DNA of 56,595 nt from Algoriphagus alkaliphilus (GCF_900103735.1 NZ_FMXE01000033.1:1-56595); one strand, 5' to 3'; shown: positions 25,627 to 35,029, counted from the stretch's first letter. Program-made: numbers and translations. The notes: generated from the letters alone by a model not told the origin.

Positions 25627-26949
25627 ATGAAGTCAGCTTTTATTTCGACAATCCTTTTCTTTGGACTTGCCTTCCATACTTCCTTTTCACAGGCACAAAA
25701 TTTTACAAGTCTGAATCAGTTTCTTGATTCGCTGGAGATTCATGACAAGTTTATGGGGACAGTGCTTTTAGCATCTGAAGGAAAGCCTGTATTCCAAAGA
25801 GCCATAGGATATGCGGATTGGGATAAAGGATTAAAAGCAAATACCGAAACACATTATCGAATCGGTTCTATTTCCAAAATGTTTACTGCTGTTTTGGTTT
25901 TGCAAGCCGTGGAGGATGGGATCCTCAGCTTAGATCAAAAGCTGGCTGATTTTTATCCCCAAATCCCCCATGCCGAAAAGATCACGATGAGTATGCTGCT
26001 CCAGCATCGAACTGGAATTCACAATTTCACCAACAATGCTGATTACCTAAGCTATCATACCAAGCCACTTTCGGAAGCTGAATTAGTGGAGATCATAGTG
26101 GCAGGAGGAAGTGATTTTGAGCCTGATGCTAAGAGTGACTACAGCAATTCTAATTTTGTGTTGCTGACTTTTATTCTGGAAAAAATCAATGAAATGCCCT
26201 TTTCGCAGCTTTTAAAAACGCAAATTTCAAATCCCTTGAATTTAAAGAGTACTTATGTATTTACAGGGATTGATCCTTCCAAAGGGGAGGGATATTCCTA
26301 CAATTTCGATGGAAAATGGATGAGAGATGTCGAAACAGACCCAAGTATTCCTTTGGGTGCAGGGGCGATCACTTCAGACGTCAATGATTTAAACTCCTTT
26401 ATTTATGCACTTTTTGAGGGCAAGTTGATTTCTCAGGAAAGCCTAAAACTTATGATGGAGATCAAAGAAAATTTTGGAAGAGGGATGTTTTCTTTTCCTT
26501 ATTCTGAAAAAAGAAGCTATGGCCACACTGGAGGAATCGATGGATTCAGGTCTTTCCTCGGATACTTTCCGGAGGAAAAAGTAACAGTGACAGTTCTCTC
26601 CAATGGATTGAATTACAATAACAATGACATCCTGATTGCATTACTGGATTCGTATTTTGGAAAAGACATAGTCCTACCCAGCTTTCAGCAAGTTTCACTG
26701 ACTACGGAGGATTTGGAGCGGTATGTGGGTGATTATGCCTCAGATCAGATTCCGCTGAAATTGACTTTCGTAAGAGAGGGGAATAAACTTGTAGCTAAAC
26801 CTACAGGTCAGCCGGCTACAGCATTGGAAGCTACGAAGGAACACACCTTCGAGTTTAAGCCTGTAAATGCGGTCTTCCTTTTTGACCCCGAGAAAAATCA
26901 GGTGACACTGAAGCAAGGTGGCCAAAGCTTTGTCTTTAAAAGGCAATAG
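25627..26949 (+). CDS. Serine hydrolase, beta-lactamase (class C / penicillin-binding) family
   Basis: A secreted 440-residue protein (signal peptide to about residue 23). The three active-site motifs of the class C/DD-peptidase fold are present: Ser81-I-S-Lys84 in YRIGSISKM, Tyr172-Ser-Asn174 in DYSNSNF, and His300-Thr-Gly-Gly303 in YGHTGGIDG. A C-terminal extension of about 100 residues (from LERYVGDYASDQIP) resembles the DUF3471-type domain often attached to these proteins. Such genes usually encode esterases or peptidases, not resistance enzymes; the substrate is unknown. Confidence 0.9.
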   Translation: MKSAFISTILFFGLAFHTSFSQAQNFTSLNQFLDSLEIHDKFMGTVLLASEGKPVFQRAIGYADWDKGLKANTETHYRIGSISKMFTAVLVLQAVEDGILSLDQKLADFYPQIPHAEKITMSMLLQHRTGIHNFTNNADYLSYHTKPLSEAELVEIIVAGGSDFEPDAKSDYSNSNFVLLTFILEKINEMPFSQLLKTQISNPLNLKSTYVFTGIDPSKGEGYSYNFDGKWMRDVETDPSIPLGAGAITSDVNDLNSFIYALFEGKLISQESLKLMMEIKENFGRGMFSFPYSEKRSYGHTGGIDGFRSFLGYFPEEKVTVTVLSNGLNYNNNDILIALLDSYFGKDIVLPSFQQVSLTTEDLERYVGDYASDQIPLKLTFVREGNKLVAKPTGQPATALEATKEHTFEFKPVNAVFLFDPEKNQVTLKQGGQSFVFKRQ

Positions 26950-27025
26950 TTAACCAGACATCCAACCTACTAAGAATCCGATAAGTTTAATTCTTTAGCG
27001 GGATTGATTAAATTGAGGATTAACC

Positions 27026-27490
27026 TCAATGGAAATGGTACAGGAAAATCAAAACACCGATGAAAGCCGGTTTTTTTTGGTTCTTGATTTCCAATTTGAC
27101 CTCCACTTCTGCTTTTACCGTGCCGCGTAGATTTGCGACATTTTTCAGTTTGGCGACAAGTCTTACTTCACTTTCCACAGTTACCGCCTGGGCAAATCGC
27201 AGGTTTTCGATGCCGTAATTGATCATCATTTTGAGATTTTCCACCCGGACGATCTGCTCCCATAGGTGAGGCACAATGCTGAGCGTCAGATAACCGTGAG
27301 CAATTGTATTTCCAAATGCTCCTTCCGCTTTAGCACGCTCAGGATTGGTATGGATCCATTGGTGATCGTGCGTTGCATCAGCAAAAAGGTTGATTTGCGA
27401 TTGAGTGATTTTGAAATATTCAGAAGCCCCTAGCTCTTGACCATTGTGCTTTTCAAACGCTTCAAAACTGCCGATAACTGTAGGGTTCAT
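27026..27490 (-). CDS. MaoC family dehydratase
   Basis: A 154-residue hot-dog fold protein of the MaoC / R-specific enoyl-CoA hydratase family. The hydratase signature is complete: FADATHDHQWIHTN with the catalytic Asp and His, then FGNTIAHGYLTLS. It probably hydrates enoyl-CoA or a related thioester in the cytoplasm. It stands alone on the minus strand between plus-strand genes, so no pathway can be read from context. Confidence 0.93.
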   Translation of the reverse strand: MNPTVIGSFEAFEKHNGQELGASEYFKITQSQINLFADATHDHQWIHTNPERAKAEGAFGNTIAHGYLTLSIVPHLWEQIVRVENLKMMINYGIENLRFAQAVTVESEVRLVAKLKNVANLRGTVKAEVEVKLEIKNQKKPAFIGVLIFLYHFH

Positions 27491-27759
27491 GGAAATTGGA
27501 TTTGGAAAAAATCAAAATAGCAGAGATTATTTTTGATATCCAAAATGCTAATCAAGGTCTTGATTCAATTAACCCTAAATTTTTTGGTTTATAAAAGGGG
27601 TTCTAACTAAGCCAAAAGAGAAAGAGAATATTTTTCCACGGATAAGGATTTCCAAATCAGAAATAAGCCTGATATTTCTCTGTGGATTGTTTTATTAAGT
27701 GTTTTAATGATTGAAATACTTTCAAATCCATCTCTTAAATCCCAAAATTAAAAACACAA

Positions 27760-28554
27760 ATGGTCAAATACCTTCATGGATTCAATTCCCAAGAACAGCA
27801 ACGCCTCAAAGATCAGGCAGGTTTTTTGGCCCCCTTGATTTATCCCACGGTTGATTTCTCGGGGTGTAAAAAACTCCTCGAGATTGGTAGTGGTGTGGGA
27901 GCTCAGACGCGGGTATTGTTGGGGCTTTTTCCCCACTTGCAGATCACATCGGTGGATTTTTCATCCGCTCAACTGGATAAGGCGAAAGAGAATCTGAAGG
28001 ACTTCGAGTCCCGAATTACTTTTGTGAATCAAGATGCAGAACGGCTGCTTCTCCACGATAAGTTTGATTCTGCTTTCATCTGCTGGGCGTTGGAGCATAT
28101 AACCAGTCCTATTGCGGCACTTCAGCAGCTGCGGACTCACTTGCTTCCGGGTTCAAAGATTCACATTACAGAGGTCTTTAACTCCACCTTCTACTGTTAT
28201 CCAAAGTCACCCGCAATGGATTACTATTATCAAAAGTACAACGAACAGCAACTTAGGTTCGGAGGCAATCCCGATGTCGGGAGCCAATTGGGAAATTTGC
28301 TGTTTCAGGCAGGATTCAGCAAGATTTCGCTCTTGCACAATGGATTTCACTTGGATCAAAGCAATCCGGCGGAACTGAAGCGGTTCATTGACTTTTGGAA
28401 AATTTTAATGAAAAGTGGAGCTGATGGTTTGCTGGAAGCTGGTATGGTCACACAGGAAGACATAGCTCAAATGGAAAATGATCTGGATCGAGTCACGGCT
28501 GATGAAAATGCAGTTTTTTTCTACCAATTTGTGCAGGCAAAAGCAACGGTATAA
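27760..28554 (+). CDS. Class I SAM-dependent methyltransferase
   Basis: A 264-residue Rossmann methyltransferase. Motif I is LLEIGSGVGAQTRVLL near residue 40, followed by the acidic end of strand 2 in ITSVDFSSAQLDKA and motif II/III near FICWALEHI. The substrate is not identifiable. It lies six nt upstream of mtgA on the same strand and is presumably cotranscribed, which might suggest a cell-envelope role, but that is only association. Confidence 0.88.
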   Translation: MVKYLHGFNSQEQQRLKDQAGFLAPLIYPTVDFSGCKKLLEIGSGVGAQTRVLLGLFPHLQITSVDFSSAQLDKAKENLKDFESRITFVNQDAERLLLHDKFDSAFICWALEHITSPIAALQQLRTHLLPGSKIHITEVFNSTFYCYPKSPAMDYYYQKYNEQQLRFGGNPDVGSQLGNLLFQAGFSKISLLHNGFHLDQSNPAELKRFIDFWKILMKSGADGLLEAGMVTQEDIAQMENDLDRVTADENAVFFYQFVQAKATV

Positions 28555-28560
28555 AACCTT

Positions 28561-29256
28561 ATGAAGACAGTTCGCTTGATTTGGAGATGGATATGGAAAT
28601 CAGCCCTCTGGTTTTTCGGAATTTCGATTGGTTTAGTGATTATTTATCGCTTTGTGCCGGTCCCTATTACTCCGCTGATGGTCATCCGCGTTTTTGAGCA
28701 GGCTTTTGATCCTGATAAGGACGTGCGTCTATACAAAGACTGGGTTTCTATTTCAAAAATCTCTAAAAATGCACCCCAAGCGGTAATAGCTGCAGAAGAT
28801 CAAAAATTTCTCAACCACAGGGGCTTTGATATTGAAGCAATGGAGAAAGCTTGGGAAAACAATAAAAAGGGAAAACGGATCAAAGGCGCCAGTACAATCA
28901 CTCAACAGACGGTTAAGAATGTTTTCCTTTGGCCAAGTAGGAGTTACGTCAGAAAGGGTCTCGAAGCATACTTTACGGTATTGGTTGAATTTCTTTGGTC
29001 CAAAGAGCGGGTCATAGAGGTTTATCTGAATGTGATCGAAATGGGAGATGGGATTTACGGGATTGAAGCAGCTTCTCAAACTTTTTACAAAAAACCCGCA
29101 GCCAAACTCAATAGGAGCGAAGCTGCAATGATAGCCGCGGTATTGCCAAATCCCCGAAGGTGGAAACCATCTAAACCAACCGCTTATATAAGAGGTAGGC
29201 AGTCTTGGATTATGAGACAAATGAACAATCTTGAGCCTGTTGGTTTCGGAGTTTGA
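28561..29256 (+). CDS. mtgA: Monofunctional biosynthetic peptidoglycan transglycosylase
   Basis: A GT51 glycosyltransferase of 231 residues that polymerises lipid II into glycan strands. It has one N-terminal membrane anchor (about residues 14-34) and no transpeptidase domain. Family motifs are present: AAEDQKFLNHRGFD with the catalytic glutamate, KGASTITQQTVKN, and EVYLNVIEMGDGIYGIEAA. It ends immediately before the gene-free interval carrying DnaA boxes. Confidence 0.95.
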   Translation: MKTVRLIWRWIWKSALWFFGISIGLVIIYRFVPVPITPLMVIRVFEQAFDPDKDVRLYKDWVSISKISKNAPQAVIAAEDQKFLNHRGFDIEAMEKAWENNKKGKRIKGASTITQQTVKNVFLWPSRSYVRKGLEAYFTVLVEFLWSKERVIEVYLNVIEMGDGIYGIEAASQTFYKKPAAKLNRSEAAMIAAVLPNPRRWKPSKPTAYIRGRQSWIMRQMNNLEPVGFGV

Positions 29257-29676
29257 AACTTGTGTTTTAAAGGTTAAAATATAATAATTTCGTCCTTTAC
29301 CTTTCTGTAAGGAATGGTGTTGCTCAATTGGATTTATGATCGAAAAAATAAGGCAACAAGATTCCAAATTTTGTTTTAAAATTCTGAAAAGTTCTACTGG
29401 GAATTTTGTTTCATTTTTTTTACTATTTCTAATCAAAAATGCCCTTTAGAGGCTGAAATTGGGGATTAAAAAACGCAAGAAAAATTTATCCACATTTTCA
29501 TTTATTTATCCACAGATCCAAATAAAAAAATCACAAAATCTTGAATATCAGCATGTTGGACATCAAGTCAGAAAGTGGAATTTGTGGATAATAATAGGTA
29601 ACTGCAAGAAAAACAGGAGAAAAAATCTTCAAGTCAGTGGATAATTCCAAAAGCCAAATTTTCTTCTAAATCGTGG
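29257..29676. other. Gene-free AT-rich interval between convergent mtgA and ClC genes
   Basis: No credible coding sequence is seen in these 420 bases. The left part (to about 29460) is AT-rich with poly-T tracts and no obvious terminator for mtgA. The right part contains four DnaA-box sequences around a very AT-rich core (29520-29550). See the separate entry. Confidence 0.7.
29486..29644. other. DnaA-box cluster: candidate replication origin or DnaA-titration locus
   Basis: Three perfect 9-mers TTATCCACA are present at 29486-29494 (+), 29506-29514 (+) and 29583-29591 (-), with one single-mismatch copy TTATCCACT at 29636-29644 (-). The first two begin exactly 20 bp apart, about two helical turns, and the plus and minus pairs face each other across an A/T-rich core. 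DnaA protein binds this 9-mer in many bacteria. Neighbouring genes converge here, which is unusual for an origin, and dnaA is not in the window. A datA- or DARS-like regulatory site is the main alternative. Confidence 0.6.
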
Positions 29677-31455
29677 TTAATCTTGCTTTTGACGGATTAA
29701 TCTTTTCCGGTAGGTGTTGAATATTCTTGACTTTGAAACGAACCCGAGATACCTTCCCTCCTCTACCACCGGAAGATTCCAAGCACCTGACCTTTCAAAT
29801 TTTTCCATGGCGGATTGCATATTTTCAGTAACCAATAGAATTTCCGGAGGACTGTGCATCAATTGTCTGACTAATACACTTTCCTGTTTTTCAATGTCAA
29901 ACATAATGTCTCGGAAGTCATCGAGCGTGATGATCCCCCGAAGTATTTGATTCTCATCCACCACGGGGAAAATATTTCGTTTGGAGATTTTCACTAGGTC
30001 AATCAGGTTTTTTAGCTGTGCATTGGGATGAATCGGAAGCAAGTCCCGCTCAATGACATGGGAAATATCAATGGTGTCCAATAGCTCCTGATCTTTTGAC
30101 TCAGGAAGAAGCTTCCCTTGGTCTTTGAGTTGGAGTTTATAAAGGCTGTCTTTTTGAAAATAAGTAGTGGTGGTATAGGCTATCGCGGATACAAACATTA
30201 AAGGCACAAAAAGGTCATAGCCACCGGTGATTTCGGCTATCAAGAATATAGCAGACAGCGGTGAGTGCTGAACTCCTGCCATCAATCCACACATTGCCAC
30301 CAATGTAAAATGTGCCATCGGTAGCGGGATATGGAAACCAAGCATATTTTTAGAGTAGGCAAATAGAAATCCTACGATTCCTCCTACATATAAGGAAGGC
30401 GCAAAGATCCCACCACTGCCTCCGGATCCGATCGTCACTGCTGATGCGATGGGTTTTACCAATACAATCAAAAAGAGGAATACCATGATCATAACCGGGT
30501 TTTCGATAGAAGAAAAGAATGGGCTTTTATCAAGTATTTGACTTGAATTTCCATCGATAAGGGTATTCAGCATATCATACCCTTCTCCGTAAATCGGAGG
30601 AAAAAGGAAAACGACAAATCCCAAAAAAGCGCCCCCATACATGGTTCGCATCCACTGATCTCCTATGTCGTTCATAAGTCTTTCCGTTGCCCTTACCATT
30701 TTACTGAAATAGAGCGAAACCATCCCGCAAATGATACCCAACAAAAGATAATAGGGCATGTGCGCGGCAATAAAAGTCTCTTTCAAATCGAAGTTGAACA
30801 AAGACTCATCCCCAATCAGGATCATGGAGGTAATTGACCCCATTACGGAGGCGATCAGGAGCGGAATAAAGCTTGCCGTACTGATTTCAAGCAAGATTAC
30901 TTCTATTGCAAAAATTACAGCTCCGATCGGCGCTCCAAAAATTGCCGAAATCGCCCCTGCTGCTCCACAACCGATCAAAAGCGTACGTTTCTTTGGATTG
31001 AGGTGCATTAATATGCCCAAGTTGGAGCCAATTGCCGAGCCAGTTACCACCATGGGGGCCTCTAATCCTACTGATCCACCGAATCCAACCGTCAGGGCAG
31101 AAGTGATTACACGGCTATAAATTTTGACTTTCGGGATGATGCTGGAATTTTTCGAAATATTAAACAGGACATCCGGGATACCATGACCTCCGATGTCTTT
31201 CAAAATAAACCGACCGATCAGATATGCCGCCGAAATCCCGATAAGCGGATAAATGATATACATGAAGTTGGCATATTCGGTATAAAAGTCCTCTGTTAGA
31301 AATTTTTGGATTGCATGAACCGAACTGATAAGAATGACAGCTGCCAATCCCGAAAAAACACCGATCAAACCGCTTAGAATGAGGATAAAAGCCTGATTGC
31401 TGAGGTGTCGGAGCCTCCATATTAAAAGTTTTGTTATCAGATCATTTTTTGCCAA
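29677..31455 (-). CDS. ClC-type chloride channel / H+-Cl- exchanger with CBS domains
   Basis: A 592-residue membrane protein. The ClC core spans about 15-430 with the selectivity motifs GFGGSVGLEAP and GSGGSGGIFAPSL. The gating glutamate of GLEAP is present, which favours exchanger activity over a passive channel. Two CBS domains follow, at roughly 455-515 (SHVIERDLLPIHPNAQL) and 525-585 (LVRQLMHSPPEILLVTENM), and probably bind an adenine nucleotide. It is on the minus strand and ends just past the DnaA-box interval. Confidence 0.94.
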   Translation of the reverse strand: MAKNDLITKLLIWRLRHLSNQAFILILSGLIGVFSGLAAVILISSVHAIQKFLTEDFYTEYANFMYIIYPLIGISAAYLIGRFILKDIGGHGIPDVLFNISKNSSIIPKVKIYSRVITSALTVGFGGSVGLEAPMVVTGSAIGSNLGILMHLNPKKRTLLIGCGAAGAISAIFGAPIGAVIFAIEVILLEISTASFIPLLIASVMGSITSMILIGDESLFNFDLKETFIAAHMPYYLLLGIICGMVSLYFSKMVRATERLMNDIGDQWMRTMYGGAFLGFVVFLFPPIYGEGYDMLNTLIDGNSSQILDKSPFFSSIENPVMIMVFLFLIVLVKPIASAVTIGSGGSGGIFAPSLYVGGIVGFLFAYSKNMLGFHIPLPMAHFTLVAMCGLMAGVQHSPLSAIFLIAEITGGYDLFVPLMFVSAIAYTTTTYFQKDSLYKLQLKDQGKLLPESKDQELLDTIDISHVIERDLLPIHPNAQLKNLIDLVKISKRNIFPVVDENQILRGIITLDDFRDIMFDIEKQESVLVRQLMHSPPEILLVTENMQSAMEKFERSGAWNLPVVEEGRYLGFVSKSRIFNTYRKRLIRQKQD

Positions 31456-31521
31456 AACATGTGATATTTATAATCAGGTCAATTAGGAATTGATTTCAAG
31501 TTACATCTCATTTTCAGTAAA

Positions 31522-32454
31522 TTATTCCTTGTCAAGGGCAAGAATACATTTTAATACAAGATTCACGGCCTTGATGTAAAATTCCTGATGGATATTTTTG
31601 AATTCATCGGATGGCTTATGGTAATCTTTGTGATCTTCTACTCCAAAATACAGATGTGGAATCTTCTTGTCGAAAAAAGCCCCATGGTCAGAGGATTTTG
31701 TCCAGTCCTCTCTCCCTGACCCCGGAGTGTCATGTCCGAGGACTAACTTGGGATTGGATCCCGCAGCTGCTTTTTCAAGAATTGGTTTGAATTGGGGGTT
31801 GTGGTAGGTGCCTGAAGCGTAAAGTTCATTTTTATCACTTCTGGAAAGCATGTCCAGGTTGACGTTTAGTACTATTTGTTCCAGGGGAAAGGGGAAGTCG
31901 TCTACCAAGGCCTTCGCTCCTTTAAGACCCAATTCTTCCGCATCCAATGCCACAAACATCATACTGTGTAAAGGTCGGTTTTTGGAAAAATATTCCGCCA
32001 GAGTCATCATGGCGGCGGTTCCTGAAGCATTGTCATCTGCCCCGTTGAATATCGAATCTCCGTCAGCATTAGGCCGACCGGTTCCCACATGGTCATAGTG
32101 GGCCGTAATCACGATGACCTTTCTGGAATTGCTGCCCGGAATAAAAGCCACGAGATTTGCAGCTTCTTCATACTTCTTTAGATCACGTCCAGTGAATGAA
32201 AAACGCTGAATAAAATCCGGATATAATGCCTGCACATTTTGATATGCGGTAACTTCATCCAGAATGTATTTCCTGGCAGCAAGACTCCCCTCACTGAGTG
32301 GTTTTCTCCCGGCAAGTTCATCTGAAGAAAGGTACTCAATGTGTTTTATAAGCTTATTTGCATCAACACTTTGACCATTTGAAATATTTGAAGAAAAATA
32401 AAAAAGGATAAAAAAGAGGATATTTTTGAATTGGAATTGTATCTGCTGATCCAT
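31522..32454 (-). CDS. M28 family zinc metallopeptidase
   Basis: A secreted di-zinc aminopeptidase-like protein of 310 residues with a signal peptide (hydrophobic to about residue 27, ending SNG). Metal and catalytic residues of the M28 family are in place: His in TAHYDHVG, Asp in NGADDNASG, the Glu pair in DAEELGLKG, Asp in NLDMLSR, and His in KSSDHGAFFD. The most likely activity is removal of N-terminal amino acids from peptides in the periplasm. It is divergent from the unrecognised secreted protein at 32512, with only 57 nt between the start codons. Confidence 0.92.
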   Translation of the reverse strand: MDQQIQFQFKNILFFILFYFSSNISNGQSVDANKLIKHIEYLSSDELAGRKPLSEGSLAARKYILDEVTAYQNVQALYPDFIQRFSFTGRDLKKYEEAANLVAFIPGSNSRKVIVITAHYDHVGTGRPNADGDSIFNGADDNASGTAAMMTLAEYFSKNRPLHSMMFVALDAEELGLKGAKALVDDFPFPLEQIVLNVNLDMLSRSDKNELYASGTYHNPQFKPILEKAAAGSNPKLVLGHDTPGSGREDWTKSSDHGAFFDKKIPHLYFGVEDHKDYHKPSDEFKNIHQEFYIKAVNLVLKCILALDKE

Positions 32455-32511
32455 AAATCGTTATGTATATTCGTAAAAATACTAGGCTTACCGTCACCAC
32501 ACTTGAAATAG

Positions 32512-33498
32512 ATGAAATATATCTGCACCGCACTCCTTTTTTTTAGTGCTTTTATCCGTGTTGTTGCTCAAGGAGGACTCCCAACCAGTTTTTTTGATGG
32601 GAAATCTGTAGTATTGGTTTCTACCGATCCTGGCTCAAGGCCTGCCTTGAGTTGGCAGGAGCTGGCAGACAGTGTACATATTCATTTAATTGAGGCTGGA
32701 GCTGATCCCATAGCCTATTTCGAATTGGAGCAGGTAATCCTTTCAGAGGCAAGACAAGCTGATTTTGCAAAGGCCTTTTTGCAACGACAGGTGAAAAACG
32801 TCATTTTGGTCACTAGAAAAAAGGAAAGTCTGAGCATTCATGTTGGAGCATTTAGTGGCGACGGGAAAATAGTTAATTCAACAGCCTTATTTGGAGTCGT
32901 AGGTAAGAATTGGAATGAAGCCGGATCTCAACTGGCAGAATCAGGGAAGTCCACCCGATCAAAAAACTTGCTCGTAATCGATGTTGCGGAATTTCCTCAA
33001 ATTAGCAATCAGGAGACGGCCCAATCTGAAAGAAAATTCTTTGCGAGAAATCCCCTGAATTTGGAGGTGTTCAAACTGGGAATTCCCCTTGAAGGTTCTT
33101 CTGCTGAGACTGGCGCGCTGAGCTATTTCAGGTATGATTTGCTGGGCAAATCCCAAGAAGTAATTTTAGCCGAGCAGACAGCCCAAAAAACTCAGATTCA
33201 GGGAATTTTTGAAAATTTATATCCGCACCAAATCGAGTGGCTGACCGAGGCCAAGACAAATGATCAATTGGTTAGAGACCGTATACAGTTTCTTTTGGTA
33301 AAAGTGGAGGGTAGGCAGGCTGATCTGATGAAAAGTATGGGATTAGAGCCAATACTTGGAGAAGAGGGATCCAAAACAGTGGTTAAATATTACATCAAAT
33401 TGATCGTGAGAGATGAATTATATCTCGGACCTGTTTGGGATGCTGACTCAGATTGGAAAGTAGCCCTGAGTAATTTTCTGAATAACCTGAAAAAATAA
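32512..33498 (+). CDS. Secreted protein of unknown function
   Basis: A 328-residue protein I do not recognise. It has a signal peptide (MKYICTALLFFSAFIRVVAQ). The rest is a soluble alpha/beta sequence with no transmembrane helices and few cysteines after the signal. The first third (GKSVVLVSTDPGSRPALSWQ, then VKNVILVTRKKESLSIHVG) alternates strands and helices like a Rossmann-type fold, but no nucleotide-binding motif is clear. The last 60 residues look like a distinct helical/beta domain. It is divergent from the M28 peptidase and ends with its own terminator. Confidence 0.8.
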   Translation: MKYICTALLFFSAFIRVVAQGGLPTSFFDGKSVVLVSTDPGSRPALSWQELADSVHIHLIEAGADPIAYFELEQVILSEARQADFAKAFLQRQVKNVILVTRKKESLSIHVGAFSGDGKIVNSTALFGVVGKNWNEAGSQLAESGKSTRSKNLLVIDVAEFPQISNQETAQSERKFFARNPLNLEVFKLGIPLEGSSAETGALSYFRYDLLGKSQEVILAEQTAQKTQIQGIFENLYPHQIEWLTEAKTNDQLVRDRIQFLLVKVEGRQADLMKSMGLEPILGEEGSKTVVKYYIKLIVRDELYLGPVWDADSDWKVALSNFLNNLKK

Positions 33499-33520
33499 AA
33501 CCTCCCTAGAGAGGTTTTAT
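33497..33520 (+). terminator. Terminator of the unknown secreted protein gene
   Basis: AAAACCTC, a 6-nt loop, GAGGTTTT forms an 8-bp stem that overlaps the stop codon's last bases; the trailing T run is short. Confidence 0.7.
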
Positions 33521-33703
33521 ACACGAATTAAGGCTGAGGGTGCTTAATGCAACTTTTACTATAAGAGAAGATGAGGTGCTAATTTTTAGGGATCAAATCC
33601 ATATTTTAATAAAAGAAGAAATAATATTTGGCAAATCCAATTTCACCTAAAAAATTTTGAAAAAGATTTTGGTTTATTGAATTTTTCAATGAATTCCTTT
33701 CTT

Positions 33704-34270
33704 TTAGAAAAGATTTTCATTCAAAAATGGAATTAGAGCCAAAATTATTGCTTGTCTATAATACTCGTTTCTGTCTACAATTCCATGAGTCAATATCCCG
33801 ACGGAGCCGCCTTGTTGTTTGGAGTTTTCCTGGTTGAAAACAGTATCATCAGCCATTCCAAGTTCCATGCCTTCCTTTACAAGTTTTGAGACTGCTGTGG
33901 GTAAGTAAAAAGTACCCGTTTTGGATTGGCTTGTTTTACCGGTTGTATCCAGAATAAAAATCCAGGCAAAAGCAAACATACCCGCTTCGTCCTCGTCCAA
34001 CCCTCCTTCAATTCCAACCCAATAATGGGCCTCAGGGAATACGTCTCTGGAGTTTTTTGCTCTATTTATCGCTCCTTGGAGTGTTTCCTGATCTCCCATA
34101 GGTTGATCACTTACGCCGGAAGCAGCATTAATGCCTTCTACCAAGAAGCTTTTGTTGAAGGCCCGGGTAAAGGCATCTTCCGTACATGAAATTTTTACAG
34201 GATTTTTGCTTCCAACCAAAACCAGAAGTTTGTCGGAGGGCTGGAAATTTTGTCTTCTTTTGAAATTCAT
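33704..34270 (-). CDS. yjjX: Inosine/xanthosine triphosphatase (YjjX/DUF84 family)
   Basis: A house-cleaning phosphatase of 188 residues that hydrolyses ITP and XTP. Family motifs are VGSKNPVKISCTEDAF at the N-terminus, GVSDQPMGDQETLQGAINRA, WVGIEGGL, and the C-terminal GGSVGILTHGIVDRNEYY. It lies 20 nt downstream of yebC on the same strand, so the two are probably cotranscribed. Confidence 0.92.
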   Translation of the reverse strand: MNFKRRQNFQPSDKLLVLVGSKNPVKISCTEDAFTRAFNKSFLVEGINAASGVSDQPMGDQETLQGAINRAKNSRDVFPEAHYWVGIEGGLDEDEAGMFAFAWIFILDTTGKTSQSKTGTFYLPTAVSKLVKEGMELGMADDTVFNQENSKQQGGSVGILTHGIVDRNEYYRQAIILALIPFLNENLF

Positions 34271-34290
34271 ACAAAAAGGCCAGGCAGAAC

Positions 34291-34998
34291 CTAGGCCATG
34301 TTAGTAAATACTTGGTTAATATCATCGTCCTCTTCCAGACGATCGATGAGTTTGTGAATGATTTCTTCCTGCTCTTCTGTGAGTTCAGTCAAGGTAGTTG
34401 GAAAACGTTGAAAATCCGCAGAAATCACTTCGATACCCTGGTCTTCCAATGCTTTTTGCATCGAGCCAAAGTCCTCAAATTCGGTGTAAGCAAAGAATTC
34501 ACCTTCATTTTCAGCAATCTCAGTCAGTCCAAAGTCAATCAACTCCAATTCAAGTTCATCCAAATCATGATCCCCTTTGGCGAAACGAAAAACAGCCTTT
34601 CGGTCAAACATGAAGCTCACAGAGCCTGAGGTTCCCATAGCCCCGCCTGCTTTCGAAAAATAGGAACGGACATTAGCTACCGTACGGTTGGTATTATCCG
34701 TGGAAGTCTCCACGATGAAGGCAATCCCAAAAGGACCATACCCTTCATAGACGACTTCTTCATAGTCTTTTTCATCCTTATTTGAAGCACGTTTGATTGC
34801 GGCTTCTATCCGGTCCTTAGGCATTTGGGCTCCTTTGGCGTTCTGAATGACCGTTCGGAGTTTTGCATTACTGTTTGGATCAGGTCCGGCGGCCTTGACA
34901 GCCATCACTATTTCTTTTCCCAGCCGGGTAAAGACCTTAGACATTTTGTCCCAACGCTTAAATTTTCGCTCTTTTCGGAATTCAAATGCTCTTCCCAT
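34291..34998 (-). CDS. yebC: YebC/PmpR-family protein (TACO1 family)
   Basis: A 235-residue member of the YebC/PmpR/TACO1 family. The N-terminus MGRAFEFRKERKFKRWDKMSK differs slightly from the usual AGHSKW start, as in other Bacteroidota copies. Middle signatures NAKGAQMPKDRIEAAIKRA and YEGYGPFGIAFIVE are typical. The family is annotated as transcription regulators, and more recent work links members to translation of difficult proline-containing motifs. A TATTTTTG box at 35029-35022 lies 23 nt upstream. Confidence 0.95.
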   Translation of the reverse strand: MGRAFEFRKERKFKRWDKMSKVFTRLGKEIVMAVKAAGPDPNSNAKLRTVIQNAKGAQMPKDRIEAAIKRASNKDEKDYEEVVYEGYGPFGIAFIVETSTDNTNRTVANVRSYFSKAGGAMGTSGSVSFMFDRKAVFRFAKGDHDLDELELELIDFGLTEIAENEGEFFAYTEFEDFGSMQKALEDQGIEVISADFQRFPTTLTELTEEQEEIIHKLIDRLEEDDDINQVFTNMA

Positions 34999-35021
34999 GG
35001 ATTTGCTTAAGTATAGGTGGG

Positions 35022-35029
35022 CAAAAATA
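35022..35029 (-). promoter_or_regulatory. Candidate -7 element (TATTTTTG) for yebC
   Basis: A perfect TAnnTTTG match on the minus strand, 23 nt before the yebC ATG. No matching -33 TTG is evident. Confidence 0.4.

Noticed and set aside
27655..27680. A short hairpin (AGAAATA with TATTTCT) upstream of the methyltransferase gene
   Set aside because: Only seven AT pairs with a seven-base loop and no T run, so it is too weak to call as a regulatory element.
28753..29436. A 227-codon minus-strand frame spanning mtgA and the beginning of the gene-free interval
   Set aside because: Mostly antisense to the clearly functional mtgA gene, with no domain; its length reflects low stop frequency in the antisense frame.
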